From Corynebacterium simulans (GTDB lineage Bacteria > Actinomycetota > Actinomycetes > Mycobacteriales > Mycobacteriaceae): a stretch of DNA of 64,000 nucleotides. The notes under the pieces are model-generated. The model ran no database searches. It was not told where the DNA came from and saw nothing but the letters and a program-made list of their open reading frames with translations. The translations under genes were made by a program, and so were the position numbers. Positions 1 through 8,710 of the stretch are shown here, piece after piece. Numbering within the stretch: the first letter of the stretch is position 1; the number at the start of each line of letters is the position of its first letter. The stretch covers positions 1,922,001 to 1,986,000 of the forward strand of contig NZ_CP014634.1 of the NCBI RefSeq assembly GCF_001586215.1. Direction: 5' to 3'.

Positions 1-766
1 GCAGATTCCGGTCTCCATCGTGCACCGCGCTGATCTTGACCGCACCAAAGTTAACCCGACGCTTCTCTACGGATACGGCTCTTATGAGGCCAGCATGGAC
101 CCGTACTTCTCCGTCTTCCGTCTGTCCTTGATGGATCGCGGCATGATCTTCGCCATGGCGCACGTCCGCGGCGGCGGCGAGATGGGTCGTACCTGGTACG
201 ACGACGGCAAGCTTCTGCAGAAAAAGAACACCTTCACAGACTTCATCGCGGTGGCCGATGACCTCATTGCGCGCGGTGTCACCACCGCAGATCAGATGGT
301 GGCGGAAGGCGGCTCCGCCGGTGGCCTGCTGATGGGCGCGGTGGCGAACATGGCCCCGGACCGCTTCACGGCCATCCAGGCCTCTGTGCCCTTCGTGGAC
401 CCGCTGACTTCCATCCTGAAGCCGGAGCTACCGCTGACGGTCATCGAGTGGGAAGAGTGGGGCGACCCGTACCACGACCCAGAGGTCTATGACTATATGA
501 AGTCCTATGCGCCTTACGAGAACGTCACTGCGCAGAACTACCCGGACATTTTGGCGATTACCTCGCTAAACGACACTCGCGTGCTCTACGTGGAACCGGC
601 GAAGTGGATTGCCAAGCTGCGTGATACCGCAGCGGGCGGGCAGTTCCTGCTCAAGACGGAGATGGTTGCTGGCCACGGTGGCGTTTCTGGACGCTATGAC
701 AAGTGGCGCCAGAATGCCTTCGAATACGCGTGGACCATTAACAAGGCCACGGGGTTGAAAGCTTAG
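1..766 (+). CDS. ptrB: Oligopeptidase B / prolyl oligopeptidase (S9A), 3' part
   Basis: This is the C-terminal part of a serine oligopeptidase that cuts small peptides after basic residues; the reading frame is open from base 2, so the gene begins before the window. The alpha/beta-hydrolase domain is complete enough to show the nucleophile motif GGSAGG, an Asp in LNDTRV and the catalytic His in GHGG. The missing part should hold the N-terminal beta-propeller. The protein has no visible signal peptide in this portion and is expected to be cytosolic. Family assignment to S9A is firm; oligopeptidase B rather than prolyl endopeptidase is inferred from the acidic stretch around VIEWEEWGDP and general resemblance. 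Confidence 0.9.
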   Translation, partial: QIPVSIVHRADLDRTKVNPTLLYGYGSYEASMDPYFSVFRLSLMDRGMIFAMAHVRGGGEMGRTWYDDGKLLQKKNTFTDFIAVADDLIARGVTTADQMVAEGGSAGGLLMGAVANMAPDRFTAIQASVPFVDPLTSILKPELPLTVIEWEEWGDPYHDPEVYDYMKSYAPYENVTAQNYPDILAITSLNDTRVLYVEPAKWIAKLRDTAAGGQFLLKTEMVAGHGGVSGRYDKWRQNAFEYAWTINKATGLKA

Positions 767-814
767 ACGCTCCTCGCCGCGCGGACTCGCGGTGGCTGTG
801 CGATAATTGCACTT

Positions 815-1501
815 ATGCATGGCCACCTTCTAGTTTCGATTTCTAGCATCTTTTCTGACACGCGGAAGCAAACTAGTAACCTCCTCAAAGAACTAGACCG
901 GGAAGAAATCCCGGTCTCTTTGCTGGTTGCCCCACACATTGATGGCAATTGGCACCTGGCCAAAGATGACAAGACCTTAGGCTTTCTCAAAGAGCAGGAA
1001 TCCGCGGGTAGGTTACTCATCCTGAATGGCTTCGACCAAGCGGTGCAAGGTCGTCGCGCCGAGTTCGCTAACCTCGACTCGCACGAGGCCAATCTCCGTT
1101 TGAAGGGCGCCACGCGGCAGATGGCCAAGCTGGGCTTCGAGTCGAGCATCTTCGCACCTCCACGCTGGCGTATGTCGCCTGGCACCTTGGAGGTCCTACC
1201 GAACTTTGCTTTCGACGTCGCGGCCTCCACGCGTGGCATTCACGAGCTGCGTTCCGGCAAGTTCCACCAGACCCGCAACCTGTCCTTCGGCGAGGGCTTC
1301 GGTGCTGCAAAGTGGTGGCGCCGCAACATTATTCGCGCAGCTGAGCGCTCCGCGCTGCGCGGCAACACCGTGCGTCTTTCTATCTCTGGCCGCAACCTTA
1401 ATGACAGGAAAGTGGTCTCTGACTTCATCAAGGCGGTTGACCGCGCCGCGAGCGCCGGCGCGCAGCCCGCGGACTACGGCGTCTTTTTGGCGAAGCGTTA
1501 A
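815..1501 (+). CDS. DUF2334 family protein, polysaccharide-deacetylase-like
   Basis: The 228-residue protein resembles the DUF2334 family, a divergent branch of the NodB/polysaccharide deacetylase fold found in actinobacteria. The N-terminus runs into a strand-like MHGHLLVSISSIF, followed by VSLLVAPHIDGNW and a later FAPPRWRMS segment that fits the arrangement of metal-site loops in this fold. No signal peptide is visible, so a cytoplasmic location is likely. GATAAT at 802-807 ends 7 nt before the ATG and no Shine-Dalgarno sequence is present, which suggests a leaderless transcript. The substrate is unknown. The gene stands alone between ptrB and a convergent nuclease gene. Confidence 0.75.
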   Translation: MHGHLLVSISSIFSDTRKQTSNLLKELDREEIPVSLLVAPHIDGNWHLAKDDKTLGFLKEQESAGRLLILNGFDQAVQGRRAEFANLDSHEANLRLKGATRQMAKLGFESSIFAPPRWRMSPGTLEVLPNFAFDVAASTRGIHELRSGKFHQTRNLSFGEGFGAAKWWRRNIIRAAERSALRGNTVRLSISGRNLNDRKVVSDFIKAVDRAASAGAQPADYGVFLAKR

Positions 1502-1590
1502 AAGCCTCCCGCGGAAGTGCACGCCACGCGTGCAAAGCGTGCCCTGAACGCACGCCGAACGCACAAAAGCGTGCACCGAACGCGCAAAAG

Positions 1591-1656
1591 CGCACAATTT
1601 GCCAATTAGACTGCTGAATCCGCGCTAATTCAGGGCATTATATGGCAAATTGTGCG
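1591..1656. repeat. Long-spaced palindrome CGCACAATTTGCCA, copy 1
   Basis: A perfect 14-bp inverted repeat has arms at 1591-1604 and 1643-1656 separated by 38 bp. It lies in the 207-bp gap between the DUF2334 gene and the convergent nuclease gene. Just before it, 1520-1592 carries several short copies of GCGCAAAAGCG/GCACAAAAGCGTGC-like sequence. The same arm sequence occurs again upstream of the nuclease gene (4576-4639). It lacks the T-tract of a typical terminator. Confidence 0.8.
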
Positions 1657-1708
1657 TAAGGGGGAAACGCTCCGGGGAAAGCACCCCGGAGGAGACGCTC
1701 CCGGGAGC

Positions 1709-4402
1709 CTAGAGCTTGAGGAAATCCCGGACCTGCGGTGGCAGGGCGTCGATGAGCTGGGGCGCCAGGAACTTCATCGAACCGCCGAGCAACATTGCGA
1801 TGCCGGGGACGGCAACCGCAAGGATCAATGCGATGATGCCGCCGGTGCTCGAACCAGAGCTAGAGCCGTTGCTGGAGCTGGAGCCTTTGTTGGTGCCGGG
1901 CTTGCTGTCTGGGTTGGTGTCTGGTTCTTCGTCTGGGGTAGCGGCCGCCTCGCCCAGGCTGAAGCCGACCTTGACCGGGTCGTGGTCGGAGGCGCGGAAC
2001 GGGGAGTCGTCGTAGAAGTCCACGATGTTGTAATTGCGGCGAGAGTACTCAAAGGCCACCGGCTCGTCGGCATTGATGTTCCACACCTGGGCGTCGGTTA
2101 CCTTGCCAGATGCAACCTCGTTGGCCAGGACGTGGTCGAGAGAACCCAACAGGCCAGAGAACTGGTAAGAGGCATCTGCGTGGAAGTCCTCAGCGGGAAC
2201 GGTGTAGCCGCTGTCGCGGAAGACATCGATGGCATCGCCGTGGGTATAGGTGTTGAGGTCACCCATCACGAAGGTGGCCTTGTCCTGCCAATCTGGCTGC
2301 TTAGCCAGGTGCTCAAGAACGGCTTCGGCCTGTGCCTTGCGCACGTTGGGGTTGTTGCCCTGGCCGTCGCCGGTGTCGGCGTCGCCCTTAACAACGGAAC
2401 CCTTGGACTTGAAATGGTTGGCCACGGCCACGAAAGTCTCGTCATCCGCGGCGTCGACTGGCGCGAACTCCTGCGCTAGCGGCTCGCGAGCGGTTCCAGT
2501 GAAGCGGTCGTCGACGAAGATGCGGGATTCACCAACTGGCATGACGCGTTCCTTTTTATAGATGAACGCGGTGCGGATGACGTCCACGGTGTCCGGCAGC
2601 TTCTCCGGGGAGGCCACGTAGGCCCACTTCTCGGAACCAGCGGCCGCGTTGAGCTCGTCTGTCAGGTGCGCCAAGGCTTGGTCACGCTTGGACTTGTCGC
2701 CGGTGACGCCGTAGCCGTCTTCGATTTCAGAAAGGGCGATGACGTCGGCATCAAGACCGTTTACGGCCGCGACAATCTTGCGCTGCTGGTTCTCGAAGGC
2801 CTCCGCGGTATAAGCACCGCGGGTCGTGCCGCGCTTGACGGTGACCGGGTTGCCGTCCATGTCATCGTAAGAGCTGCCGCCGTATTCCTCGCCAAGGGAG
2901 GTGAAGTAGTTCAATACGTTGAAGGCACCAATGGTGTATTCGCCTTCGACGTCGAGTGCGTGCAGTTCCTTTTCGCGGGAGTCTTCCCAGGTAATCGGCA
3001 AATCGCTGCCTGCCGTATTGCCCGTTACCGGTGCGGTGGGCTGGTAGCGCCACTGTTCATGGGAGTAACCCACGATGACTGGGTGCTGGAAAGTTACCTG
3101 GTCAGTGGTGCGCAAGGATTTGATGGTTTGTGCGTTGTCCTGCGCGATATATGGCAGCGGGGTGGATTGGTCAGACTCGAGGTAGTTTTTCGTACGGCCA
3201 TCGTCCAGCGTGACCAGCTTGGCGGCGTTGGAAGCGGCAAGTTTCTGTAGGTCGGAGTCTGGGTCAGTCGACGGGTCATAAAGGTCCGACGGCTGGCGGA
3301 GTGCCTCCGTGCCCGGCGCCAGGCCTACCTCGCCATACTGGTTGAGCGCGTAGTTGTTGGTCACGGTGTGGGTGCCAGGCAGTACCAGCATGTGCTCGTA
3401 GGCCTCACGGGCGACGTCGCCTTCTGGCAGAGTCTCTAGCTCTAGCGCGGTGACTTCTGGCAGGGGAGCATCGAGCTTCTCGACGGCATCTGCGGTTAGC
3501 TGGGTGGCATCATAGAACTCCGAGACCTTGCCAGAAACCTGCACGGAATCCCCGAGCTGCGGATAAGCAGACGTTTCCTTGTTACCCATGTAAATAAACA
3601 GCGCCGGGGAAGCAGCGGGAGCCTCGCTTCCGGTGCCGCCGGTCTGGATGGTGAAGCCGTTGATGCCGCCCTCGGACCACACGCCAGTGACGACGCCCTT
3701 GGTCGTGACGTTCTGGTCTTTAACCGGAGACTGAGCGCCGGTTCCCTGGATTTCTTCGATGCTTAGCTCGCGGCCGGGGTCTGCAGGCTGCGTTGGTTCC
3801 TCTGGCTCAGCGGGCGTGGTTGGTTCGTTTCCGGAAGGCGTAGGAGTTGGCGTGCCGACATGGAAATCGGCAGCGTTGTCGTCGGTATCGGTGCCCGCCT
3901 CATCGCGAGAGACTGACTCTGCATTGGAGGTGCTTGGGGCAGGGGTGCCTTCTGCCAGCTGGGCGGAACCGTAACCGGCGAGGTCAACCTCGTTGCCGGA
4001 GGCGTCGTAAAGCTTGACCGATCCCTTCGAACCGGACAGGTTCAGGGAGGACTCCGCGTCTGGGGTAGGCAGTGGCGTGGAGCCGCCGTTGCCCTGGCCA
4101 GCCTGAATCAGGTAGTGCTTGCCAGCCGGAATCGCGCCGCTGAGAGCAGCCTTGCCGCCCGAGTTGCCACCGGCGGAAAAGTACTCGACGGACCAACCAT
4201 CCAGCGAGACCGCGGCTTCGGTGGGGTTGAAGAGCTCGATGAAGTCGTGGGTAAAGGTCGCACCAGAGTTTCCGCCGCCGCCGTAAACCTCAGAAAGGAC
4301 CACGGCATCACCTGCGGGGGCTGCATGGGCGGGGACGGTGAGAGTGGAGAAAGTGGAGATGAGCGCGGTCAAAGAAAGCGCGTGGAGAGAACGAGAGCGC
4401 AT
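1709..4402 (-). CDS. Secreted ExeM/NucH-family endonuclease with lamin-tail and EEP domains
   Basis: This 897-residue exported nuclease is of the ExeM/NucH type that degrades extracellular DNA. The start at 4402 gives a signal peptide (MRSRSLHALSLTALISTFSTLTVPAHA) and has AAGG about 8 nt upstream; the frame stays open further upstream to 4579 but that part has no signal sequence. Domains in order are a lamin-tail domain (VVLSEVYGGGG...DFIELFNP), a Pro/Glu-rich linker, an OB-like region (around residues 210-330), and an endonuclease/exonuclease/phosphatase domain with ALSEIED, MGDLNTY and SDHDPV metal and catalytic motifs. A Ser/Gly-rich stretch and one C-terminal transmembrane helix (GGIIALILAVAVPGIAMLL) suggest surface anchoring. 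C. glutamicum has a nuclease precursor at the equivalent place beside the purL region, from memory. Confidence 0.88.
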   Translation of the reverse strand: MRSRSLHALSLTALISTFSTLTVPAHAAPAGDAVVLSEVYGGGGNSGATFTHDFIELFNPTEAAVSLDGWSVEYFSAGGNSGGKAALSGAIPAGKHYLIQAGQGNGGSTPLPTPDAESSLNLSGSKGSVKLYDASGNEVDLAGYGSAQLAEGTPAPSTSNAESVSRDEAGTDTDDNAADFHVGTPTPTPSGNEPTTPAEPEEPTQPADPGRELSIEEIQGTGAQSPVKDQNVTTKGVVTGVWSEGGINGFTIQTGGTGSEAPAASPALFIYMGNKETSAYPQLGDSVQVSGKVSEFYDATQLTADAVEKLDAPLPEVTALELETLPEGDVAREAYEHMLVLPGTHTVTNNYALNQYGEVGLAPGTEALRQPSDLYDPSTDPDSDLQKLAASNAAKLVTLDDGRTKNYLESDQSTPLPYIAQDNAQTIKSLRTTDQVTFQHPVIVGYSHEQWRYQPTAPVTGNTAGSDLPITWEDSREKELHALDVEGEYTIGAFNVLNYFTSLGEEYGGSSYDDMDGNPVTVKRGTTRGAYTAEAFENQQRKIVAAVNGLDADVIALSEIEDGYGVTGDKSKRDQALAHLTDELNAAAGSEKWAYVASPEKLPDTVDVIRTAFIYKKERVMPVGESRIFVDDRFTGTAREPLAQEFAPVDAADDETFVAVANHFKSKGSVVKGDADTGDGQGNNPNVRKAQAEAVLEHLAKQPDWQDKATFVMGDLNTYTHGDAIDVFRDSGYTVPAEDFHADASYQFSGLLGSLDHVLANEVASGKVTDAQVWNINADEPVAFEYSRRNYNIVDFYDDSPFRASDHDPVKVGFSLGEAAATPDEEPDTNPDSKPGTNKGSSSSNGSSSGSSTGGIIALILAVAVPGIAMLLGGSMKFLAPQLIDALPPQVRDFLKL

Positions 4403-4790
4403 GAGAAACCTTGCAATAGGAGATATATGACCATTTGTTTCTAAGGCACCGCGTCGGGCTTGCCAAGCGTTCATCCCCCAGATGTCTTGGGGGTTTACAT
4501 GCATGCCCAAAAAGTTTGTCTTGCGGTTCATCGGGTGTTTACGTGGGCTTCGCGGGGCAGGGGCGTGCGAACTGCGCACAATTTGCCAAGCAAGCCCGGA
4601 AAATCAGCAAATTTGGGCGCACTATTTGGCAAATTGTGCCCACGCGAGGCGTCGGCGCCAGTAATCCCCCGAACCAAACCACCCCCAACCCGCCGCCCTA
4701 TAGAATTGGTTCTCGTTCCCCGCGGGAAATACTGTGGGCACTAAGTCGACTACCGAGTTAAAACTTGAGCTGAATGAAACTGGAGGCACG
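4403..4790. other. Nuclease/purL divergent intergenic region
   Basis: This 388-bp gap separates the divergent nuclease and purL genes. It holds the second long palindrome (4576-4639) and a likely purL promoter: TAGAAT at 4701-4706, which would start transcription near 4713 and leave a leader of roughly 80 nt. The stretch 4470-4560 has short repeats of the type GGGTTTACATG / GGTGTTTACGTGG. I see no convincing gene here; the open frames that cross it are extensions of the flanking genes. Confidence 0.6.
4576..4639. repeat. Long-spaced palindrome GCACAATTTGCCAA, copy 2
   Basis: A perfect 14-bp inverted repeat has arms at 4576-4589 and 4626-4639 with a 36-bp spacer. An additional partial copy (AGCAAATTTGGGCGC, 4606-4620) lies inside the spacer. 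Twelve bases of each arm (CACAATTTGCCA) are identical to the arms of the element at 1591-1656 on the other side of the nuclease gene. The arm-to-arm geometry is nearly the same in both copies (66 and 64 bp overall). Confidence 0.8.
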
Positions 4791-7700
4791 ATGGTTCAGC
4801 GCGTGTATGTGGAAAATCGCGAGGGCGGGCATGCCGCTGCATTATCGAAGGAGTACGGCGTCAACGTGCGCGTGCTCAATCGCTACGACGTAGAGGGCGC
4901 CACCGATTCCGAATTTGCTACCGCGGTCAAGTTGGTTCTTTCAGAACCGCAGGTAGACACTACTTTTCCCACGCTGGACGAGGCTGGAGTTGCAGGCGGG
5001 GTTCTCGCCGTTGAACCGCTTCCAGGCCAGTTTGATCAGCGCGCTGATTCCGCGGCACAGTGCATTCAGTTCCTCTTTGAAAAGGAGCGCCCCCGCGTAC
5101 GCACCGCGGTGGTCTATGCGGTAGATGGTGAGATTCCTGCCGCAATGCGCAAGGATCTGATTAACCCCGTCGAGTCCCGTGAAGCAGCGCTGGAGCTGCC
5201 GGAGACTTTGGCATTGCACGTTGATACCCCCGCCGACGTAGAGACCCTTGAGGGTTTCACTGCGCTTTCCGACGCCGCCCTCCCCGAATTCGTCGCATCC
5301 CACGGCCTGGCCATGGACGCTGACGACGCCACCTTGATTCGTAACTACTTTGCCTCCGAAGACCGCGAACCCACCATCACCGAGCTCAAGGTGATTGATA
5401 CCTACTGGTCCGACCACTGCCGCCACACCACCTTCGAGACCGTCCTCGATTCCATTACCTTCAATGAGCCGGCCGTTGAGGCCGCTTACCAGGACTACCT
5501 CGCAGCCCGCGAGTCCATCGGCCGCGCTAAGCCGGTGACTTTGATGGACATGGGCACCATCGCTGGTAAGGTGCTGCGTGCCACGGGCAAGCTCGACGCC
5601 ATGGACGTCTCCGAGGAGATCAACGCCTGCACCGTTCATGTCACCATTACCGTGGATGGCAAGGAAGAGCCGTGGCTGCTGCTGTTTAAGAACGAGACCC
5701 ACAACCACCCAACCGAAATCGAGCCTTTTGGCGGCGCTGCTACCTGCATCGGTGGCGCAATCCGCGACCCGCTGTCTGGCCGCGGTTATGTCTACGGCGC
5801 GATGCGCATCTCCGGCTCCGGTAACCCGCTGGAGACCACCACTCGCGCCGGCAAGCTGCCGCAGAAGACCATTGCCCGCGTGGCAGCTGCCGGAAATTCC
5901 TCCTACGGCAACCAGATTGGCTTGGCTACCGGCCTAGTTGATGAGGTCTATCACCCGGGATACGTCGCCAAGCACCTCGAAATGGGTGCGGTAGTGGCGG
6001 GCGCACCGGCGGCGAACGTACGTCGCGAAGTTCCGGCGGCGGGTGACCTCGTGGTGCTCGTCGGCGGTGCAACGGGCCGTGACGGTATCGGCGGAGCTAC
6101 TGGTTCCTCCAAGTCGCACACCGTGGAGTCGCTGACCACCGCGGGCGCGGAGGTGCAGAAGGGTAATGCGCCGGAGGAGCGAAAGCTCCAGCGCCTGTTC
6201 CGCAACCCGGAGTTTTCCAAGCTCATCAAGCGCTGTAATGACTTCGGCGCCGGCGGCGTCGCCGTCGCAGTGGGCGAGCTGGCGGATTCGCTGGAGATCA
6301 ACCTCGATGCGGTCCCGAAGAAGTACGAGGGCCTGAACGGCACCGAGCTGGCTCTGTCCGAGTCCCAGGAGCGCATGGCCACCGTCGTTGAGGCAGGCGA
6401 CCTCGACAAGCTGATCGCGCTGGCTAACGAGGAGAACCTCAACGCCGTGGTCGTTGCGGAGGTCACTGACTCTGGCCGCATGCGCATGCATTGGCGCGGC
6501 AACACCATCGTTGACCTTTCCCGCGAATTCCTAAACACCAACGGCGCCGACAAGCACGTCGACATCGAGGTTGCCCCCGCCGCTGATTGGCGCGGCGCGG
6601 CCCGCGAGTGGGCACGCGAGGAAGACTTCTCCGCTTCCTTTATCTCCATGGCGTCCGACCTCAACGTGGCTTCCAAGCAGGGCCTGTCGGAGCGCTTCGA
6701 CTCCACCGTCGGCGCCGGCACCGTGCTGATGCCTTTCGGCGGTACGCGTCAGGCCACCCCGATCCAGGCCACGGCACACACCCTGCCGGCGCTGGGAGAG
6801 ACCACCAACTGCTCTGTGATGTCCTGGGGCTATAACCCATACGTCACCGAGGCCAGCCCCTTCCACGGGGCTTACCTCGCGGTGGTGGAGTCGGTGTCCA
6901 AGCTGATTGCTACCGGCGCCTCCTTTGATGAGACCTACTTGTCCTTCCAGGAGTACTTCGAGCGCATGGACTCCGCTGCGGCTTGGGGCAAGCCGGCCGC
7001 CGCGCTGCTGGGCACCATCAAGGCCCAGCTTGGCCTCGGCGTCGCCGCGATTGGCGGCAAGGACTCCATGTCCGGCACCTTCGAAGAGCTCAGCGTCCCA
7101 CCGACGGTCATCTCGGTTGCCGTCAGCCACGACGATGCCACTCACATGGTGCCGAACTACTTCAAGGCAGCGGGTCACAAGGTCACGCTCTTCCAGCCGG
7201 AGATCGCTGGCGCAGAGGATACTGCGCTGGCCGGCCTGCCCACCCCAGATTCCCTGGTTGCCAACTTCCGCACCGTGACGGAGCTGCTGCGCTCCGGCAA
7301 GGTCATCTCCGCTTACACCCCGGGCTTCGGCGGCCCTGCCGAGTCCGTGCTGAAGATGGGCTTGGGCGAGGGCATCGGCTTCGCCTTTACTGACGACGCC
7401 CCGCTCTACGACTATGCCTACGGCGCCTTCGTCCTGGAGTGGGCAGACGGCGAGGAGCCAACCGCGGGCTCGGTTATTGGTGAGACCGCCGAGGGCGGCT
7501 TCACCTACCGCGGCACCGAGGTTTCCTTTGCCGACGCTGAGGCCGCCTACCTGGGCACTCTCGAAGAGATCTACCCGAGCTTCATTGAGCAGACTGGTTC
7601 GGTCTCCCTGGCAGACGCCACTTCTTCGGTCTCCGGATCTGAGGCGCCGACCATCACCCCGACCCACGGTGGCGCCAAGGCTTCCGCTCTCATCCCGGTC

Positions 7701-8471
7701 TTCCCGGGTACCAACTGCGAGTACGACTCCGCCCGCGCGCTGCGTCGCGCTGGCATCGAGCCGGAGATCCTCGTGGTGCGCAACCGCACCCCGGAAGACA
7801 TCGCTGAGTCCGTCGACCGCATGGCCGCGGCTTTGGATCGCTCCCAGATGCTCTTCCTGCCGGGCGGCTTCTCTGGCGGCGACGAGCCGGACGGTTCCGC
7901 GAAGTTCATCACGTCCTTCCTGCGTAACCCGTCGCTTACCGCGGGTGTGCAGGGGCTTCTCGACGAGCGCGGTGGCCTGGTCCTCGGCATCTGCAATGGC
8001 TTCCAGGCGCTGATCAAGCTGGGCTTGGTGCCGTTCGGCAAGATTACTGAGCCGGGCACTGAGACCCCGACGCTAACCTTCAACACGATTGGTCGCCACC
8101 AGTCGCGTATTTCGCGTGTGCGCGTGGTCAATAACGCATCGCCGTGGCTGTCCAAGATTAACGAGGGTGATGTCTTCACCGTCCCGATTTCTCACGGCGA
8201 AGGCCGCATCACCGCTGGTGAGTCCGAATGGGAGCGTCTAAAGGCAGCTGCCGTTACCCAGTACGTCGACGTTGCAGGCAACCCGCTGATGGATATCTCC
8301 GTTAACCCGAACGGTGGCCTCTTCGCCCTTGAGGGCATCATGTCCGAGGACGGCCGCGTCCTGGGCAAGATGGGCCACTCTGAACGCATCTCGGCATCTA
8401 CCTACAAGAACGTGCCGGGCGAGTACGATATGAAGCTCTTCGAGTCTGCAGCAGAGTACTTCCGCAAGTAG
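4791..8471 (+). CDS. purL: Phosphoribosylformylglycinamidine synthase, single-chain (fused PurL with glutaminase domain)
   Basis: The 1226-residue enzyme converts FGAR, ATP and glutamine to FGAM, step four of purine synthesis. The start is ATG 4791 with GGAGG at 4782-4786; a GTG at 4734 is less likely. The N-terminus (QRVYVENREGGHAAALSKEYG) is PurS-like. The central part has the FGAM synthetase signature YWSDHCRHTTF and two AIR-synthase-like halves. The C-terminal class I glutaminase domain carries the nucleophile Cys1068 in GICNGFQ and HGEGRI. Corynebacteria normally carry separate purS, purQ and purL; a fused chain of this type belongs, as I recall, to the clade found in clostridia, streptococci and bifidobacteria. 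Its place beside the nuclease and near purF-purM suggests replacement at the original locus. Function is certain; transfer is inference. Confidence 0.96.
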   Translation: MVQRVYVENREGGHAAALSKEYGVNVRVLNRYDVEGATDSEFATAVKLVLSEPQVDTTFPTLDEAGVAGGVLAVEPLPGQFDQRADSAAQCIQFLFEKERPRVRTAVVYAVDGEIPAAMRKDLINPVESREAALELPETLALHVDTPADVETLEGFTALSDAALPEFVASHGLAMDADDATLIRNYFASEDREPTITELKVIDTYWSDHCRHTTFETVLDSITFNEPAVEAAYQDYLAARESIGRAKPVTLMDMGTIAGKVLRATGKLDAMDVSEEINACTVHVTITVDGKEEPWLLLFKNETHNHPTEIEPFGGAATCIGGAIRDPLSGRGYVYGAMRISGSGNPLETTTRAGKLPQKTIARVAAAGNSSYGNQIGLATGLVDEVYHPGYVAKHLEMGAVVAGAPAANVRREVPAAGDLVVLVGGATGRDGIGGATGSSKSHTVESLTTAGAEVQKGNAPEERKLQRLFRNPEFSKLIKRCNDFGAGGVAVAVGELADSLEINLDAVPKKYEGLNGTELALSESQERMATVVEAGDLDKLIALANEENLNAVVVAEVTDSGRMRMHWRGNTIVDLSREFLNTNGADKHVDIEVAPAADWRGAAREWAREEDFSASFISMASDLNVASKQGLSERFDSTVGAGTVLMPFGGTRQATPIQATAHTLPALGETTNCSVMSWGYNPYVTEASPFHGAYLAVVESVSKLIATGASFDETYLSFQEYFERMDSAAAWGKPAAALLGTIKAQLGLGVAAIGGKDSMSGTFEELSVPPTVISVAVSHDDATHMVPNYFKAAGHKVTLFQPEIAGAEDTALAGLPTPDSLVANFRTVTELLRSGKVISAYTPGFGGPAESVLKMGLGEGIGFAFTDDAPLYDYAYGAFVLEWADGEEPTAGSVIGETAEGGFTYRGTEVSFADAEAAYLGTLEEIYPSFIEQTGSVSLADATSSVSGSEAPTITPTHGGAKASALIPVFPGTNCEYDSARALRRAGIEPEILVVRNRTPEDIAESVDRMAAALDRSQMLFLPGGFSGGDEPDGSAKFITSFLRNPSLTAGVQGLLDERGGLVLGICNGFQALIKLGLVPFGKITEPGTETPTLTFNTIGRHQSRISRVRVVNNASPWLSKINEGDVFTVPISHGEGRITAGESEWERLKAAAVTQYVDVAGNPLMDISVNPNGGLFALEGIMSEDGRVLGKMGHSERISASTYKNVPGEYDMKLFESAAEYFRK

Positions 8472-8485
8472 TTCCGAGCCCGGCT

Positions 8486-8645
8486 GGTTGGGTCCCCCTG
8501 GTTGGGTCTCATTCCTTGGCTCCCTTTGCTAGCAAAGGGAGCCTTTTTTACCCCAAAACACAAAACTCCACTCGCAATAGGACCCAACCAATGGGACCCA
8601 AAGACGGGGACCCAAAGACGGGGACCCAAAGACGGGGACCCAACC
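8486..8645. repeat. Nested inverted repeats with 14-bp tandem repeats downstream of purL
   Basis: The unit GGGACCCAAAGACG is repeated three times head to tail (8593-8606, 8607-8620, 8621-8634), followed by a partial copy to 8644. GGTTGGGTCCCC at 8486-8497 is the exact reverse complement of GGGGACCCAACC at 8634-8645, and GGTTGGGTC at 8500-8508 matches GACCCAACC at 8581-8589 in the same way, so the arms nest around the purL terminator at 8518-8549. Folded RNA or DNA would form a long multi-branched stem. Confidence 0.8.
8518..8549 (+). terminator. Rho-independent terminator of purL
   Basis: A perfect 13-bp palindrome (8518-8530 and 8531-8543, GGCTCCCTTTGCT and its complement) is followed by six T residues at 8544-8549, 46 nt after the purL stop codon. 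Confidence 0.9.
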
Positions 8646-8710
8646 GGGGTGGAAGCCTCAGAGCGAATGGAGTTCGTGATGCCCAGGAGAAATCGCGTGA
8701 GCGCCGCGAC

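Noticed and set aside
1652..2479. 275-codon plus-strand frame opposite the nuclease gene
   Set aside because: It is a shadow of the nuclease coding strand; its Val/Gly/Arg-rich sequence has no family resemblance or ribosome site.
6531..7667. 378-codon minus-strand frame opposite purL
   Set aside because: GC-rich coding sequence often leaves long antisense frames; the translation is low-complexity Gly/Arg/Val and purL is certain.
8593..8644. 14-bp tandem repeats considered as a CRISPR remnant
   Set aside because: Units are directly adjacent without spacers and no cas gene is present.
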